NCBI RefSeq assembly: GCF_041021895.1
Contig: NZ_CP157428.1
Span: forward strand, 2,418,001 to 2,482,000
Reading direction: 5' to 3'
Length of the DNA: 64,000 nt
From: Acinetobacter sp. XH1741
GTDB lineage: Bacteria > Pseudomonadota > Gammaproteobacteria > Pseudomonadales > Moraxellaceae
The position numbers and the translations under genes were made by a program. The notes beneath the pieces were generated by a model. It was not told where the DNA came from. It saw only the letters and a list, made by a program, of their open reading frames with translations, and did no database searches. This document shows positions 8,235 to 18,090 of the stretch, piece after piece (the stretch's first letter is position 1; each line of letters starts with the position of its first letter).

Positions 8235-9899
8235 AATAGATCAACAATATTTTGGGAGTCCATTATTATAACCTGAGCTAGTTGGAAAATGAGAGGGATT
8301 GCGAAAACACATCCCGAAGCGTATTCGGTTGTAATTGATTATCGAAACTGGCTGATTTCAGTTTTTAGACCTAAACAAGCCAGAGAGATTGTTTGAATAT
8401 TTTTTAATGCATTGGTGTGAGTATTTGAAATACTGTATGTATTGCGGTGATAGAAATCTAAAGAATAGCTGTACACATGTACTATATCAGTTTTTATGAG
8501 CATGTAAAGTGATGTTTTAAAATATTTATTTAAATTTCAATTAGATATACTGTAGTTGAAATATTAACCAAGAGTTTAGGCAGGCTAAGAGTTTTTTTGA
8601 TTTTAGCCCAAAATGCCATTTTCTAGACATAAATGTTCAAAAGGCGATTTAGGGAAAGAAATCTGTATAGCAGCAGCCAAGTAGCCAAAAATACAGCCCG
8701 TAAAGGTGGTAAGGAGCTTATGCGTTCTAGCTAGGGCAAAATAAAAGTGTAATTACATTTTAAGAAAGCTACCTAGAGAATTATTGTAGCCAAGATTAGA
8801 AATAGGGTTATACCACGTTAAGTAACTAAAAGTGCCAAGGCTTAGCTAGGTGCTTGAGCAACAGGTACAACTGAACAAGCTAATAATTTATTGCTGTAAA
8901 GAATAAACGGCGTAGCAGCACCATAGAGTAGCAAAGCATTATATATGGTAAGGTTTCCAAATATCTTATTTAACATAATATATATTATACGAAATGTTTT
9001 ATAAGTAAGCCTTTGATAGCATTAAGCTTTTAGCTCTGGCGCTTTATCCTTACTACGCCTGCGCTCAGTTTTTGTTGCTAGCCTCTGATAGAAATATTGC
9101 ATCTCATCTTTCTATTTAAATTTATGCTGCGACTTTACGTATCAGAAATTACTGCCATGTTTTTCTCAGTTCTCTTTTTTGGGTTTTTACTATCCTTAAA
9201 CGCCTTAGATCATTATTTGGCTAAAAATTTAAAATTTGAATTAAATTACAGATGTGAAATTTATCTAACAGCTGAATAGCCAAATTTCGATAACCATATC
9301 TTCTCTACAACTATAAAGTAATTTCCTTACACTCATCTCATCTTGATTTTATTTAAGGACATAATTTAAGAATTAAATTCGATAAATTTAAGTCGTATTG
9401 TAGCTTAGCTTTATACTGAGATGCTTTATTAATTAAAGCTAAATATTCTTAATAATTGTTTAAAATACACTCAATATTGTTTTGATTGATTTAAGTTATT
9501 TATAGTTTAATTTAGATATAAATAATATGTGGAGCTAAAATCATAATTATATGATTAATTTTTTCCTACATATTATTTCATTAAATAATATTTATTTTTA
9601 AAGTATTGTGATTTTAAAAATACATTATAAAAAAATAAGATTATTTTCATTAAAGTATTTATTATCAATAATTTAATTTTACACAAACCAAGATTCAGTA
9701 TTTTGTAAAAGTGTGATTTGATTAGCATTTTTAAAAGTACACCTATAAATTAATAACCATTTATATAAATAAAATAATTAATGAGACATAAGTCACATGT
9801 TATTTATTATTTTTTTAGAGAAATGAATTTACATATTGTTTTAAAATAAAAATTATTGTATCACTTGTATTAACTATTTAATAAATAGGTATATATAAA
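8235..9899. other. Long AT-rich intergenic region without a convincing gene
   Basis: About 1.65 kb between the VF530 gene and the pilin-like gene. Short frames exist (for example 9097-9279 on the plus strand, with 60 codons and a hydrophobic segment, and 8842-8976 on the minus strand, with 44 codons). None has a good ribosome site together with a recognisable family. The part near 8600-9080 is less AT-rich and includes a repeat copy (8765-8805), so it may be decayed coding or mobile sequence. From 9300 to 9899 the base composition is extremely AT-rich, as is common upstream of fimbrial loci. Confidence 0.5.
8765..8805 (+). repeat. Copy B of a degenerate intergenic repeat
   Basis: AAAGCTACCTAGAGAATTAT, continuing as TGTAGCCAAG, resembles 7901-7943. 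Compensated arms GCTAC/GTAGC retain a hairpin although the bases differ from copy A. Similarity is by eye only. Confidence 0.3.
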
Positions 9900-10190
9900 A
9901 TGAAAAACAATATATTTAAAATTGTATTTTTGGCGGTGCTTTCCACTTCCCCACTATTTTGTTATGCAAATAACACAATAATGATTAAAGGAAATATTGT
10001 TGAAGATACATGTTCTACAGTAAATATTGAAAAAGAGTGTGCTCAAATCAATACTCTGAATACGACTATTAGTACTCAATATTTAAATAAAGATAATGTA
10101 TTCAACTTGGCACGACATACAGAGAAAATGGATACAAGCATAGAAACGATAAGTGCTAATAAAAAAGTAGTTCTTGTTAACTACCATTGA
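9900..10190 (+). CDS. Small exported protein resembling the N-terminus of a type 1 pilin
   Basis: A 96-residue protein with a clear signal peptide (basic start, hydrophobic core, cleavage near CYA-N). The mature start NTIMIKGNIVEDTCSTV parallels the FimA mature start GTITINGLVTDKTCDIV, including the Cys that forms the pilin disulfide. A second Cys follows only nine residues later, and the protein ends long before the pilin fold would be complete. It has its own hairpin terminator (10241-10296) and lies 464 bases upstream of fimA in the same direction. It may be a truncated pilin, a relic of duplication, or a short regulator or terminator of fibre growth. I cannot choose among these. The ribosome site is weak. 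Confidence 0.5.
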   Translation: MKNNIFKIVFLAVLSTSPLFCYANNTIMIKGNIVEDTCSTVNIEKECAQINTLNTTISTQYLNKDNVFNLARHTEKMDTSIETISANKKVVLVNYH

Positions 10191-10240
10191 ATACTAGGGC
10201 AATCTTAAATTTACTTCTTACTTGTTTTATTGCCTTTCTC

Positions 10241-10296
10241 AAGAGCGAATCCTTCAACTTGAGTTCCATAGTTAGCTAAGTTAAGAATTCGCTCTT
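10241..10296 (+). terminator. Terminator after the pilin-like miniprotein
   Basis: AAGAGCGAAT at 10241-10250 pairs with ATTCGCTCTT at 10287-10296, with a further partly paired loop and a T-run downstream. Between here and fimA (10297-10654) the sequence is AT-rich leader with no gene. Confidence 0.6.
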
Positions 10297-10582
10297 TTTG
10301 CTTAAAAAATGATAAATTGTTCACGTTTTTGTAAGCACAAGCAAAAATTATCCTATATAATCGCCTCATTAAAATTTTCTTAAAATAATTTTCCTTTATT
10401 GTATTGTTTCTTTTTCAGCTATTGTTGTAGTTATATAATATTAAATTTAATTTTTAAAAACAATCACTTATCATAAAAAGATGTATATAATTACATCTTA
10501 ATGAATTGTGTATTTTTTCTTATTATCTATAAATAGTGTGATGTAGTTTGCATTTTGTTTAAAAAATGTTAGTATCGCCGCA

Positions 10583-10616
10583 TTACTTTTCAAGATGTCA
10601 ACCTCTGGAAAAGTAA
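10583..10616 (+). promoter_or_regulatory. Stem-loop in the fimA leader
   Basis: TTACTTTTC (10583-10591) and GAAAAGTAA (10608-10616) can form a 9-bp stem about 40 bases before the fimA start. It could stabilise the abundant pilin mRNA or regulate its translation; this is an inference from position. Confidence 0.4.
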
Positions 10617-10654
10617 GAGATTAAACTTTTATCCAGACTTTTTGAGAAAACACT

Positions 10655-11188
10655 ATGAAAAAACTTGCTTTGATCGCTGCTCTTTCAGTTGTAGGGATTG
10701 CGAACGCTCAAGCGGCTGATGGTACAATTACAATTAATGGTTTAGTAACAGACAAAACTTGTGACATCGTTACACCTGCTGGTAAAGATTTCACAGTTAC
10801 TCTTCCAACTGTTTCTAAACAAACTTTAGCTGCTGCTGGAAACGTTGCTGGTCGTACTCCATTCCAAATCAAATTAGCTAACTGTTCAGAAGGTAAAGTT
10901 GCGACTTACTTTGAACCAGGTGCAACGGTTGACTTCAATACTGGTCGTTTACTTAACCAAGACGCTGCTGGTGCTAAAAACGTTAACGTTCAACTTTTAG
11001 GTAGCAACAACCAAGTAATTCCAGTTCTTGCTGCTGGTGCAAATGGCGCTCAAGCAAACTCTCAATGGGTTGACGTTGCAGCTGCTGGTAGTGCAGACCT
11101 TAACTACTATGCTGAATACTATGCAACTGGCGCTTCTACTGCTGGTAAAGTGAACACTTCTGTTCAATACACAATTATCTATCAATAA
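10655..11188 (+). CDS. fimA: Type 1-like fimbrial major subunit
   Basis: A 177-residue pilin with a signal peptide cut after IANAQA. The mature protein begins with the donor strand GTITINGLVTDKTCDIV, has the two disulfide cysteines (in DKTC and LANC), and ends with the classic penultimate-Tyr beta-zipper pattern VNTSVQYTIIYQ. These are the hallmarks of chaperone-usher pilins. It is the first gene of a FimA-chaperone-usher-adhesin operon and is followed by a terminator-like hairpin, which would make it the most highly expressed member. Codon use is very regular (GCT, GGT, ACT), as expected for an abundant product. The corresponding Acinetobacter operon is annotated fimA; assignment to that orthologue is by organisation. 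Confidence 0.88.
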   Translation: MKKLALIAALSVVGIANAQAADGTITINGLVTDKTCDIVTPAGKDFTVTLPTVSKQTLAAAGNVAGRTPFQIKLANCSEGKVATYFEPGATVDFNTGRLLNQDAAGAKNVNVQLLGSNNQVIPVLAAGANGAQANSQWVDVAAAGSADLNYYAEYYATGASTAGKVNTSVQYTIIYQ

Positions 11189-11200
11189 TTGATGGATGGT

Positions 11201-11228
11201 AGGGTTTCTATATTTTTATAGAAGCCCT
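11201..11228 (+). terminator. Intra-operon terminator after fimA
   Basis: A 12-base stem with one mismatch, AGGGTTTCTATA / TATAGAAGCCCT, with a 4-base loop and a T-run (ATTTTTG). It sits between fimA and the chaperone gene, so it probably attenuates transcription to give excess major subunit. Confidence 0.75.
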
Positions 11229-11275
11229 ATTTTTGTGTAACGCTTTTCCGAACTTCCTTGGCTGAGAATCCTGAA

Positions 11276-12010
11276 ATGAAATTGAACAGTTATAATTTTT
11301 TGTTAGGTTTGGCATTTGCTTCAGCGGTAGTCGCACCTGCCTCTCATGCAGAAATTGTAATTCATGGCACTCGTGTAATTTATCCATCAGATGCTCGTGA
11401 AGTTACGCTACAAGTTAGCAATAACGGTTCAAAACCAGCACTTGTCCAAGCTTGGATTGATGAAGGCGACCCAAAAAGTACTCCGGATCAATCAAAAGTT
11501 CCTTTTATGATTGCTCCTCCAATTTCTCGTGTTGAAGCAACAAAAAGTCAGACTTTTCGTATTACTGCTCTACCCACTGCTTCGCAGCTAAATCAAAAGC
11601 AAGAAACAGTTTTGTGGTTAAACGTTTTGGATATTCCTCCAAGACCAACTTCAAAGAGTTCAGATGCGACACCTGATAATTTTCTGCAATTAGCAATTCG
11701 TTCACGTATTAAATTCTTCTATCGTCCAGCTTCGATTAAAGATGACGCGAACTTAGCTGCAGATAAGCTTCAATGGGTTAAATCTGGTCAAAACTTAATG
11801 GTAAAAAATCCAACTCCTTTTCATATCACAATGACCTCTGTTTATCAGAAAGTGGGTGATAAAAAAGTTGATTTGTTACCTGAAGGGCTTATGGTTAAGC
11901 CTTTTTCTGATGCATCTGTTCAGCTTAAGAATGGCAATGTTCAGGATATGAGTTTTATTAATGTGAATGACTACGGTGGTCGAGTCGAACACGCAATAAA
12001 GCTTCAATAA
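11276..12010 (+). CDS. Periplasmic fimbrial chaperone (PapD/FimC family)
   Basis: A 244-residue protein with a signal peptide ending APASHA-E. The mature start EIVIHGTRVIYPSDAREVTL is the PapD-family G1/F1 strand signature, where the following basic residues anchor the pilin C-terminus. WLNVLDIPP and QLAIRSRIKFFYRP match the conserved interdomain segment (PRFYRP-type motif). The protein folds pilins in the periplasm by donor-strand complementation and hands them to the usher at 12069-14627. I chose the ATG at 11276 because it puts the positively charged n-region at the start; a TTG 18 bases earlier is less likely. The upstream hairpin should reduce its expression relative to fimA. Confidence 0.9.
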   Translation: MKLNSYNFLLGLAFASAVVAPASHAEIVIHGTRVIYPSDAREVTLQVSNNGSKPALVQAWIDEGDPKSTPDQSKVPFMIAPPISRVEATKSQTFRITALPTASQLNQKQETVLWLNVLDIPPRPTSKSSDATPDNFLQLAIRSRIKFFYRPASIKDDANLAADKLQWVKSGQNLMVKNPTPFHITMTSVYQKVGDKKVDLLPEGLMVKPFSDASVQLKNGNVQDMSFINVNDYGGRVEHAIKLQ

Positions 12011-12068
12011 TCAGATTTATCTTTTAATAAATTTTAAGCACCTATTATGTGAGTAGGCGGACTTAGCT

Positions 12069-14627
12069 ATGCCAAAAAAAGGGCAAGAATCTTATAAATT
12101 ATTAAAACGCCATATTTGTTATTACTTGGCTTCCGGTGTTGTTACAATGACAATGCCTGTATTCGTGCATGCCGAAGAAACGGCTGCGAGTGCGCCTGTC
12201 GAAGCTGAGTTTGATTCTGCTTTTTTAATTGGCGATGCAAAAAAAGTTGATATTTCTCGTTTTAAATATGGCAACCCTGTTTTACCTGGCGAATATAACG
12301 TTGACGTATATGTAAACGGTCAATGGTTTGGTAAACGTCGTATGGTGTTTAAAGCAGTAGATCCGCAACAAAATGCAGTGACTTGCTTTACAGGAATGAA
12401 TCTTCTTGAGTACGGCGTTAAACAAGAGGTCTTGTCTAAACATGCTCCTCTTCAAAAAGAAAATAATACTTGCTACAAAATAGAAGAATGGGTAGAAAAC
12501 GCATTTTATGAGTTTGATAACTCTCGTTTACGCGTAGATATTTCAATCCCTCAAGTCGCATTGCAAAAAAATGCCCAAGGTTATGTCGACCCAAGTGTTT
12601 GGGATCGTGGTATTAATGCAGGCTTTTTATCTTATAACGGTAGTGCCTATAAAACGTTTACTCATTCTAATGATAGAAATGAAACGTCTAATGCATTTAT
12701 GGGTATTACGGCTGGACTAAATTTAGGTGGCTGGCAATTACGTCACAATGGTCAATGGCAATGGCAAGATACCCCTGCTGAAAATCAGTCTAAATCGAGT
12801 TATGAAGAAACCAGTACTTATTTACAGCGTGCATTCCCGAAATATCGTGGTGTTTTAACACTTGGTGATAGCTTTACAAACGGCGAAGTATTTGACTCTT
12901 ATGGTTACCGTGGTATCGATTTCTCAAGTGATGATCGAATGTTGCCAAATAGTATGCTGGGTTATGCTCCGCGTATTCGTGGTAATGCTAAAACCAATGC
13001 AAAAATTGAAGTTCGTCAGCAAGGCCAACTTATTTATCAAACAACCGTTGCACCGGGTAACTTTGAAATTAACGACTTGTACCCTACTGGTTTCGGTGGC
13101 GAGATTGAAGTTACTGTTATCGAAGCGAATGGGGAAATACAAAAATTCTCTGTACCGTATGCATCTGTTGTACAGATGTTACGTCCTGGTGTAAACCGTT
13201 ATTCACTTACCGTGGGTCAATTCCGTGATCGTGACATTGATCTTAATCCATGGGTAGTTCAAGGTAAATATCAACAAGGTATTAATAACTATTTAACGGG
13301 CTATACTGGAATTCAAGCTTCTGAAAATTATACAGCTTTATTGCTGGGTGCTGCTTTTGCAACACCTATTGGCGCTGTTGCATTTGACGTTACGCATTCT
13401 GAAGCTGACTTTGAAAAGCAAGCTTCACAGTCTGGGCAAAGTTTCCGTTTAAGCTATAGTAAATTAATTTCACCAACAAATACGAACTTAACACTCGCAG
13501 CTTATCGTTATTCGACAGAGAACTTCTATAAATTACGCGATGCCCTACTTATTCGTGATTTAGAAGAGAAAGGTATTAATACTTATGCTGCGGGTCGCCA
13601 ACGTAGTGAATTCCAAATTACCTTAAACCAAGGACTTCCTGAAGGTTGGGGTAACTTCTATATGGTTGGTTCATGGGTTGATTATTGGAACCGTAGTGAA
13701 ACCACTAAACAATATCAAATTGGTTATAGCAACAATTACCACGGTTTAACATACGGCTTATCTGCAATTAACCGTAAAGTTGAATACGGCGCAAGTAATC
13801 AGTCACGTGATACTGAATACCTAATGACATTATCTTTCCCACTGAACTTTAAAAAGAATTCAGTCAATGTCAACATTAGTGCATCTGAAGATAGCCGTAC
13901 AGTGGGTGCAAGTGGCATGGTGGGCGATCGCTTTAGTTATGGTGCTTCTATGTCGCATCAAGACTATACAAATCCATCATTTAACGTAAATGGTCGTTAT
14001 CGTACTAACTACACAACTGTTGGTGGCTCTTATAGCGTAGCAGATTCTTACCAACAAGCGATGGTGAGCTTAAGTGGTAGCATTGTTGCTCACTCACAAG
14101 GTATTTTGTTTGGGCCAGAACAAGGTCAAACGATGGTACTGGTGCATGCACCTGATGCAGCTGGAGCAAAAGTGAGCAATACGGTTGGTCTAAGCATCAA
14201 TAAAGCAGGTTATGCGGTAGTTCCATATGTTACTCCATACCGTCTTAATGACATCACGCTTGACCCACAAGAAATGTCTAGCAAAGTAGAACTTGAAGAA
14301 ACGAGTCAACGTATTGCCCCATTTGCTGGTGCAATTGCTAAAGTAGACTTTGCAACTAAAACTGGCTATGCAGTTTATATTAATAGTAAAACTGTAGATG
14401 GCAACAGCTTACCGTTTGCAGCACAAGTCTTTAACCAAAAAGACGAAGCTGTAGGTATTGTTGCACAAGGTAGTATGATTTACTTACGTACCCCACTACC
14501 TCAAGATCGACTCTATGTAAAATGGGGCGACGAAAGCAATGAGCGTTGTTCGGTTGAGTACAATGTAAGTAACCAGTTGCAAAACAAGCAACAAAGTGTG
14601 GTAATGACGGAGGCTGTCTGCAAATGA
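12069..14627 (+). CDS. Outer membrane fimbrial usher (FimD/PapC family)
   Basis: An 852-residue usher. The N-terminal periplasmic domain begins FDSAFLIGDAKKVDISRFKY after the signal sequence and contains the typical PGEYNVDVYVNGQWFGKR strand. A 24-strand barrel with a plug follows (ITLGDSFT-type GDSFTNGEVFDSYGYRGI, then YAPRIRG), and then C-terminal domains with a cysteine pair (ERCSVEY and AVCK). Ushers recruit chaperone-pilin complexes and secrete the growing fibre. The gene follows the chaperone by 58 bases and overlaps the adhesin gene by four bases (ATGA), so translation of the two is coupled. The signal peptide is preceded by an unusually long, basic N-terminus. Confidence 0.92.
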   Translation: MPKKGQESYKLLKRHICYYLASGVVTMTMPVFVHAEETAASAPVEAEFDSAFLIGDAKKVDISRFKYGNPVLPGEYNVDVYVNGQWFGKRRMVFKAVDPQQNAVTCFTGMNLLEYGVKQEVLSKHAPLQKENNTCYKIEEWVENAFYEFDNSRLRVDISIPQVALQKNAQGYVDPSVWDRGINAGFLSYNGSAYKTFTHSNDRNETSNAFMGITAGLNLGGWQLRHNGQWQWQDTPAENQSKSSYEETSTYLQRAFPKYRGVLTLGDSFTNGEVFDSYGYRGIDFSSDDRMLPNSMLGYAPRIRGNAKTNAKIEVRQQGQLIYQTTVAPGNFEINDLYPTGFGGEIEVTVIEANGEIQKFSVPYASVVQMLRPGVNRYSLTVGQFRDRDIDLNPWVVQGKYQQGINNYLTGYTGIQASENYTALLLGAAFATPIGAVAFDVTHSEADFEKQASQSGQSFRLSYSKLISPTNTNLTLAAYRYSTENFYKLRDALLIRDLEEKGINTYAAGRQRSEFQITLNQGLPEGWGNFYMVGSWVDYWNRSETTKQYQIGYSNNYHGLTYGLSAINRKVEYGASNQSRDTEYLMTLSFPLNFKKNSVNVNISASEDSRTVGASGMVGDRFSYGASMSHQDYTNPSFNVNGRYRTNYTTVGGSYSVADSYQQAMVSLSGSIVAHSQGILFGPEQGQTMVLVHAPDAAGAKVSNTVGLSINKAGYAVVPYVTPYRLNDITLDPQEMSSKVELEETSQRIAPFAGAIAKVDFATKTGYAVYINSKTVDGNSLPFAAQVFNQKDEAVGIVAQGSMIYLRTPLPQDRLYVKWGDESNERCSVEYNVSNQLQNKQQSVVMTEAVCK

Positions 14628-15634
14628 AAAGAATATTATTAACGGGTGCTCTATTTACCGCTGGTTTTGGTGTGTATGGTGAAGCAAATGCTTCATGCGT
14701 TATCGTTAATTACCAACCAAATGATGTTCGTATGGCCGTAGGGCGTGTTGTTGTACGCCCTAGCGACCCAGTGGGTGCAGTTTTAAGAAAAGCGACTTTT
14801 CCTATTACCAGTAGCGGTACGCAAGCGGTGTATTGTGATAGTAGGGATAGTGTAGTTGCTCAATTAACACAAGCTTACCCCTTAAGTTCCTTAGGCAATA
14901 GCATTTATACCACCAATATTCCTGGTATTGGTATTCGTCTATACCGTGAAGCAGACAATAGTACCAATTTTTCTGGTTATTACCCTTATGAACGTGGTGG
15001 TATTTCTGGTACTCGTTATTTGGCATCAGGTTATTTTGTAGTAGAAATTATTAAGATTGCTACGCAAACCGGCTCTGGGACCTTAGTACCAGGCAGATAT
15101 AGTAGCTATTATGTTCGTGGCTACCCAAATCAACCTTTCTTAACAAGTACTGTTGATGCTAATGCAATTACCATTGCTTCGTCTTCATGTGAAATCCAAG
15201 GTAATATTAATAAAGTTGTACAGCTACCGACCGTTACAAAAGCCGGATTTAAAGGCATTGGTTCAACTCAAGGTGAACAAACTTTTGATATGAACATTCT
15301 CTGTAATGGTGGTATCAACCCTACTGGCTATGAAGAGAAAAACCTTATTAGTTTGACTTACGACTTTACACAAGACGGAACAAACAATCAGGTTTTAGCA
15401 AATACAGCTGCTGCTTCTGAAAAAGCAAATGGTGTGGGCGTTCAACTTTTATGGAATTATCAAAATAAAAATCAGGTCATTAAAAAAGGTGACAAATTAG
15501 CCTTAGGTACATTGTCATCTAATCAGACACTTCAATATAACGTACCGATGACTGCGCGCTATTATCAAACAGCAACTAATGTGACACCTGGTAAAGTTCG
15601 TGCCATGGCAACTGTAACTATTGAATATGATTAA
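14624..15634 (+). CDS. Fimbrial tip adhesin / minor pilin (two-domain)
   Basis: A 336-residue exported protein at the end of the operon, overlapping the usher stop by four bases. The signal peptide ends near ANA-S. The first 170 or so residues form a separate beta-rich domain with an early Cys and a second Cys (YCDSRD), as in FimH-type lectin domains. The remainder is a pilin domain: SSCEIQGNINKVVQLPTV with its disulfide partner in ILCNGG, and a C-terminal KVRAMATVTIEYD zipper strand. This arrangement identifies the tip adhesin of a chaperone-usher fibre. The receptor cannot be predicted from the sequence. Confidence 0.82.
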   Translation: MKRILLTGALFTAGFGVYGEANASCVIVNYQPNDVRMAVGRVVVRPSDPVGAVLRKATFPITSSGTQAVYCDSRDSVVAQLTQAYPLSSLGNSIYTTNIPGIGIRLYREADNSTNFSGYYPYERGGISGTRYLASGYFVVEIIKIATQTGSGTLVPGRYSSYYVRGYPNQPFLTSTVDANAITIASSSCEIQGNINKVVQLPTVTKAGFKGIGSTQGEQTFDMNILCNGGINPTGYEEKNLISLTYDFTQDGTNNQVLANTAAASEKANGVGVQLLWNYQNKNQVIKKGDKLALGTLSSNQTLQYNVPMTARYYQTATNVTPGKVRAMATVTIEYD

Positions 15635-15742
15635 TCATATTCAATAGTTTGCAAACTTAACAATATCAATTACTTAAAAATAATAACTATTTCTTTATCA
15701 ATACTTTCTAAGAACTTAATACTTAACTTGATAGGAATATCT

Positions 15743-16696
15743 ATGAAAAAAATAGGTATAGTTGCTGTTAGTGCAATTACATTATGCTGGGCCATGTATG
15801 AAGTATCTTCTGATAATACCAATCCAGTACAACGTAATGAGTTAGGCCAAAAAGCAGTAACTAAGAACTTTTCAGCTAGTGCAAAAAACGAAAAATTTGC
15901 AACTCAAATGCTGTTAGCTCAAACCAAAACTATTAACTCTTCCCCAGTCTGCCAATATCACTTTGATGCGACTCAAGAAGATTATGATCTATGGAATAGT
16001 GAGCATCCTGATTATTTTCCTATGAAAATCTTTTCAGTAATCAATGGACAAAAATTTAGCTCTCCAGTGAATTCTAGGCTAGAAAATGAGTATGGCTATG
16101 TAGATTATATGGCTAGAAGTAAAGCTAGTCTTAACTTGGCTAATGATATTGGAGATTTCTCTATACCTAATACGGGTATTATTGCCTTTGAAATGGAGCT
16201 TAAAGTCCCAACAGTAAAAGTTGGTAACTCTTCCTATATCTCTAATATTGATTTTACTGGCGTAACAAATAATGGTTATACCGTTAGATCAAATTACGGA
16301 TTTCATACCGGAACTTATGATCCAGATTTTGGTGAGAACCCTCCTACTTTAAATTATTCTGTAGCTTATCGACTGAGTGATAATAGTGGACCTGATCATC
16401 CATACTTCAAAAGCCAAAACATGATAAATAATACCAATGAATACCAACGTTTAGGCATCTACATCAACCAGAACACTAAACAGGTCGGCTTTATTTTAAA
16501 TGGTGTTGATCAAGGCTATCAGTCTAATTTACCTGCTCCACTTGCGAATATACGTTTTTATGTCATGAGTGGTATAGCAATATATTCTGATCAACTCTTT
16601 GGACAAGAGTTATCTAATGAACTCATTACTGACCGAAATGCGCTACAGTTTAACTACCCTCAAGGCACAACTGACATGTGCGGTAATGCAATTTAA
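15743..16696 (+). CDS. Uncharacterised exported protein (DUF4882-like)
   Basis: A 317-residue protein starting at the ATG at 15743, which has a GGA ribosome site (an upstream TTG at 15728 is unlikely). A short membrane-spanning or signal segment (IGIVAVSAITLCWAMYEV) lacks a clear cleavage site, so the protein may be anchored. The rest is polar and predicted mostly beta, with two cysteines (PVCQYHF, near residue 75, and DMCGNAI at the end) that could form a disulfide. From memory it resembles the Acinetobacter-restricted DUF4882 family; no function is known. It follows the fimbrial adhesin by 108 bases in the same direction and ends at a terminator, so it may be cotranscribed with the fimbrial operon. 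Confidence 0.65.
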   Translation: MKKIGIVAVSAITLCWAMYEVSSDNTNPVQRNELGQKAVTKNFSASAKNEKFATQMLLAQTKTINSSPVCQYHFDATQEDYDLWNSEHPDYFPMKIFSVINGQKFSSPVNSRLENEYGYVDYMARSKASLNLANDIGDFSIPNTGIIAFEMELKVPTVKVGNSSYISNIDFTGVTNNGYTVRSNYGFHTGTYDPDFGENPPTLNYSVAYRLSDNSGPDHPYFKSQNMINNTNEYQRLGIYINQNTKQVGFILNGVDQGYQSNLPAPLANIRFYVMSGIAIYSDQLFGQELSNELITDRNALQFNYPQGTTDMCGNAI

Positions 16697-16717
16697 GATA
16701 TAAAACTATAAGTCGTA

Positions 16718-16745
16718 AAAAAGGGCTGAATCACAGCCCTTTTTT
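16718..16745. terminator. Bidirectional terminator between the DUF4882-like gene and frmA
   Basis: An 11-bp stem AAAAAGGGCTG / CAGCCCTTTTT around an AATCA loop, with A-tract and T-tract on either side. It can stop transcription from both convergent genes. Confidence 0.85.
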
Positions 16746-16752
16746 ATTTCAT

Positions 16753-17880
<1,128 letters not shown>

Positions 17881-18025
17881 TCATTCGGTATTTATAGTCG
17901 AGCAAATTAGATAATGTAACCGTAATACAAGAGCTTAATTTTGCTTAAATTAAAATTAGCTTTCATAGCAATCCATCACAGCATAGCCAGTCAATTACGT
18001 CTAAGCAAGCCTGTATTTCAAAAAG

Positions 18026-18054
18026 AAGAAGCCTCTTATGTTAAGAGGCTTCTT
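18026..18054 (-). terminator. Terminator after the TIM-barrel protein gene
   Basis: A perfect 13-bp stem AAGAAGCCTCTTA / TAAGAGGCTTCTT with a 3-base loop. On the minus strand it is followed by a T-rich tract. Confidence 0.8.
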
Positions 18055-18090
18055 ATCAAATCATTTATATATCAAACAATATATATTTAC

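Noticed and set aside
8842..8976. 44-codon minus-strand frame with a signal-like hydrophobic end
   Set aside because: There is no ribosome site and no recognisable family; it may be a relic but cannot be supported as a gene.
9097..9279. 60-codon plus-strand frame with a hydrophobic segment
   Set aside because: There is no ribosome site and the sequence is AT-rich, where hydrophobic codons arise by chance; no family is recognised.
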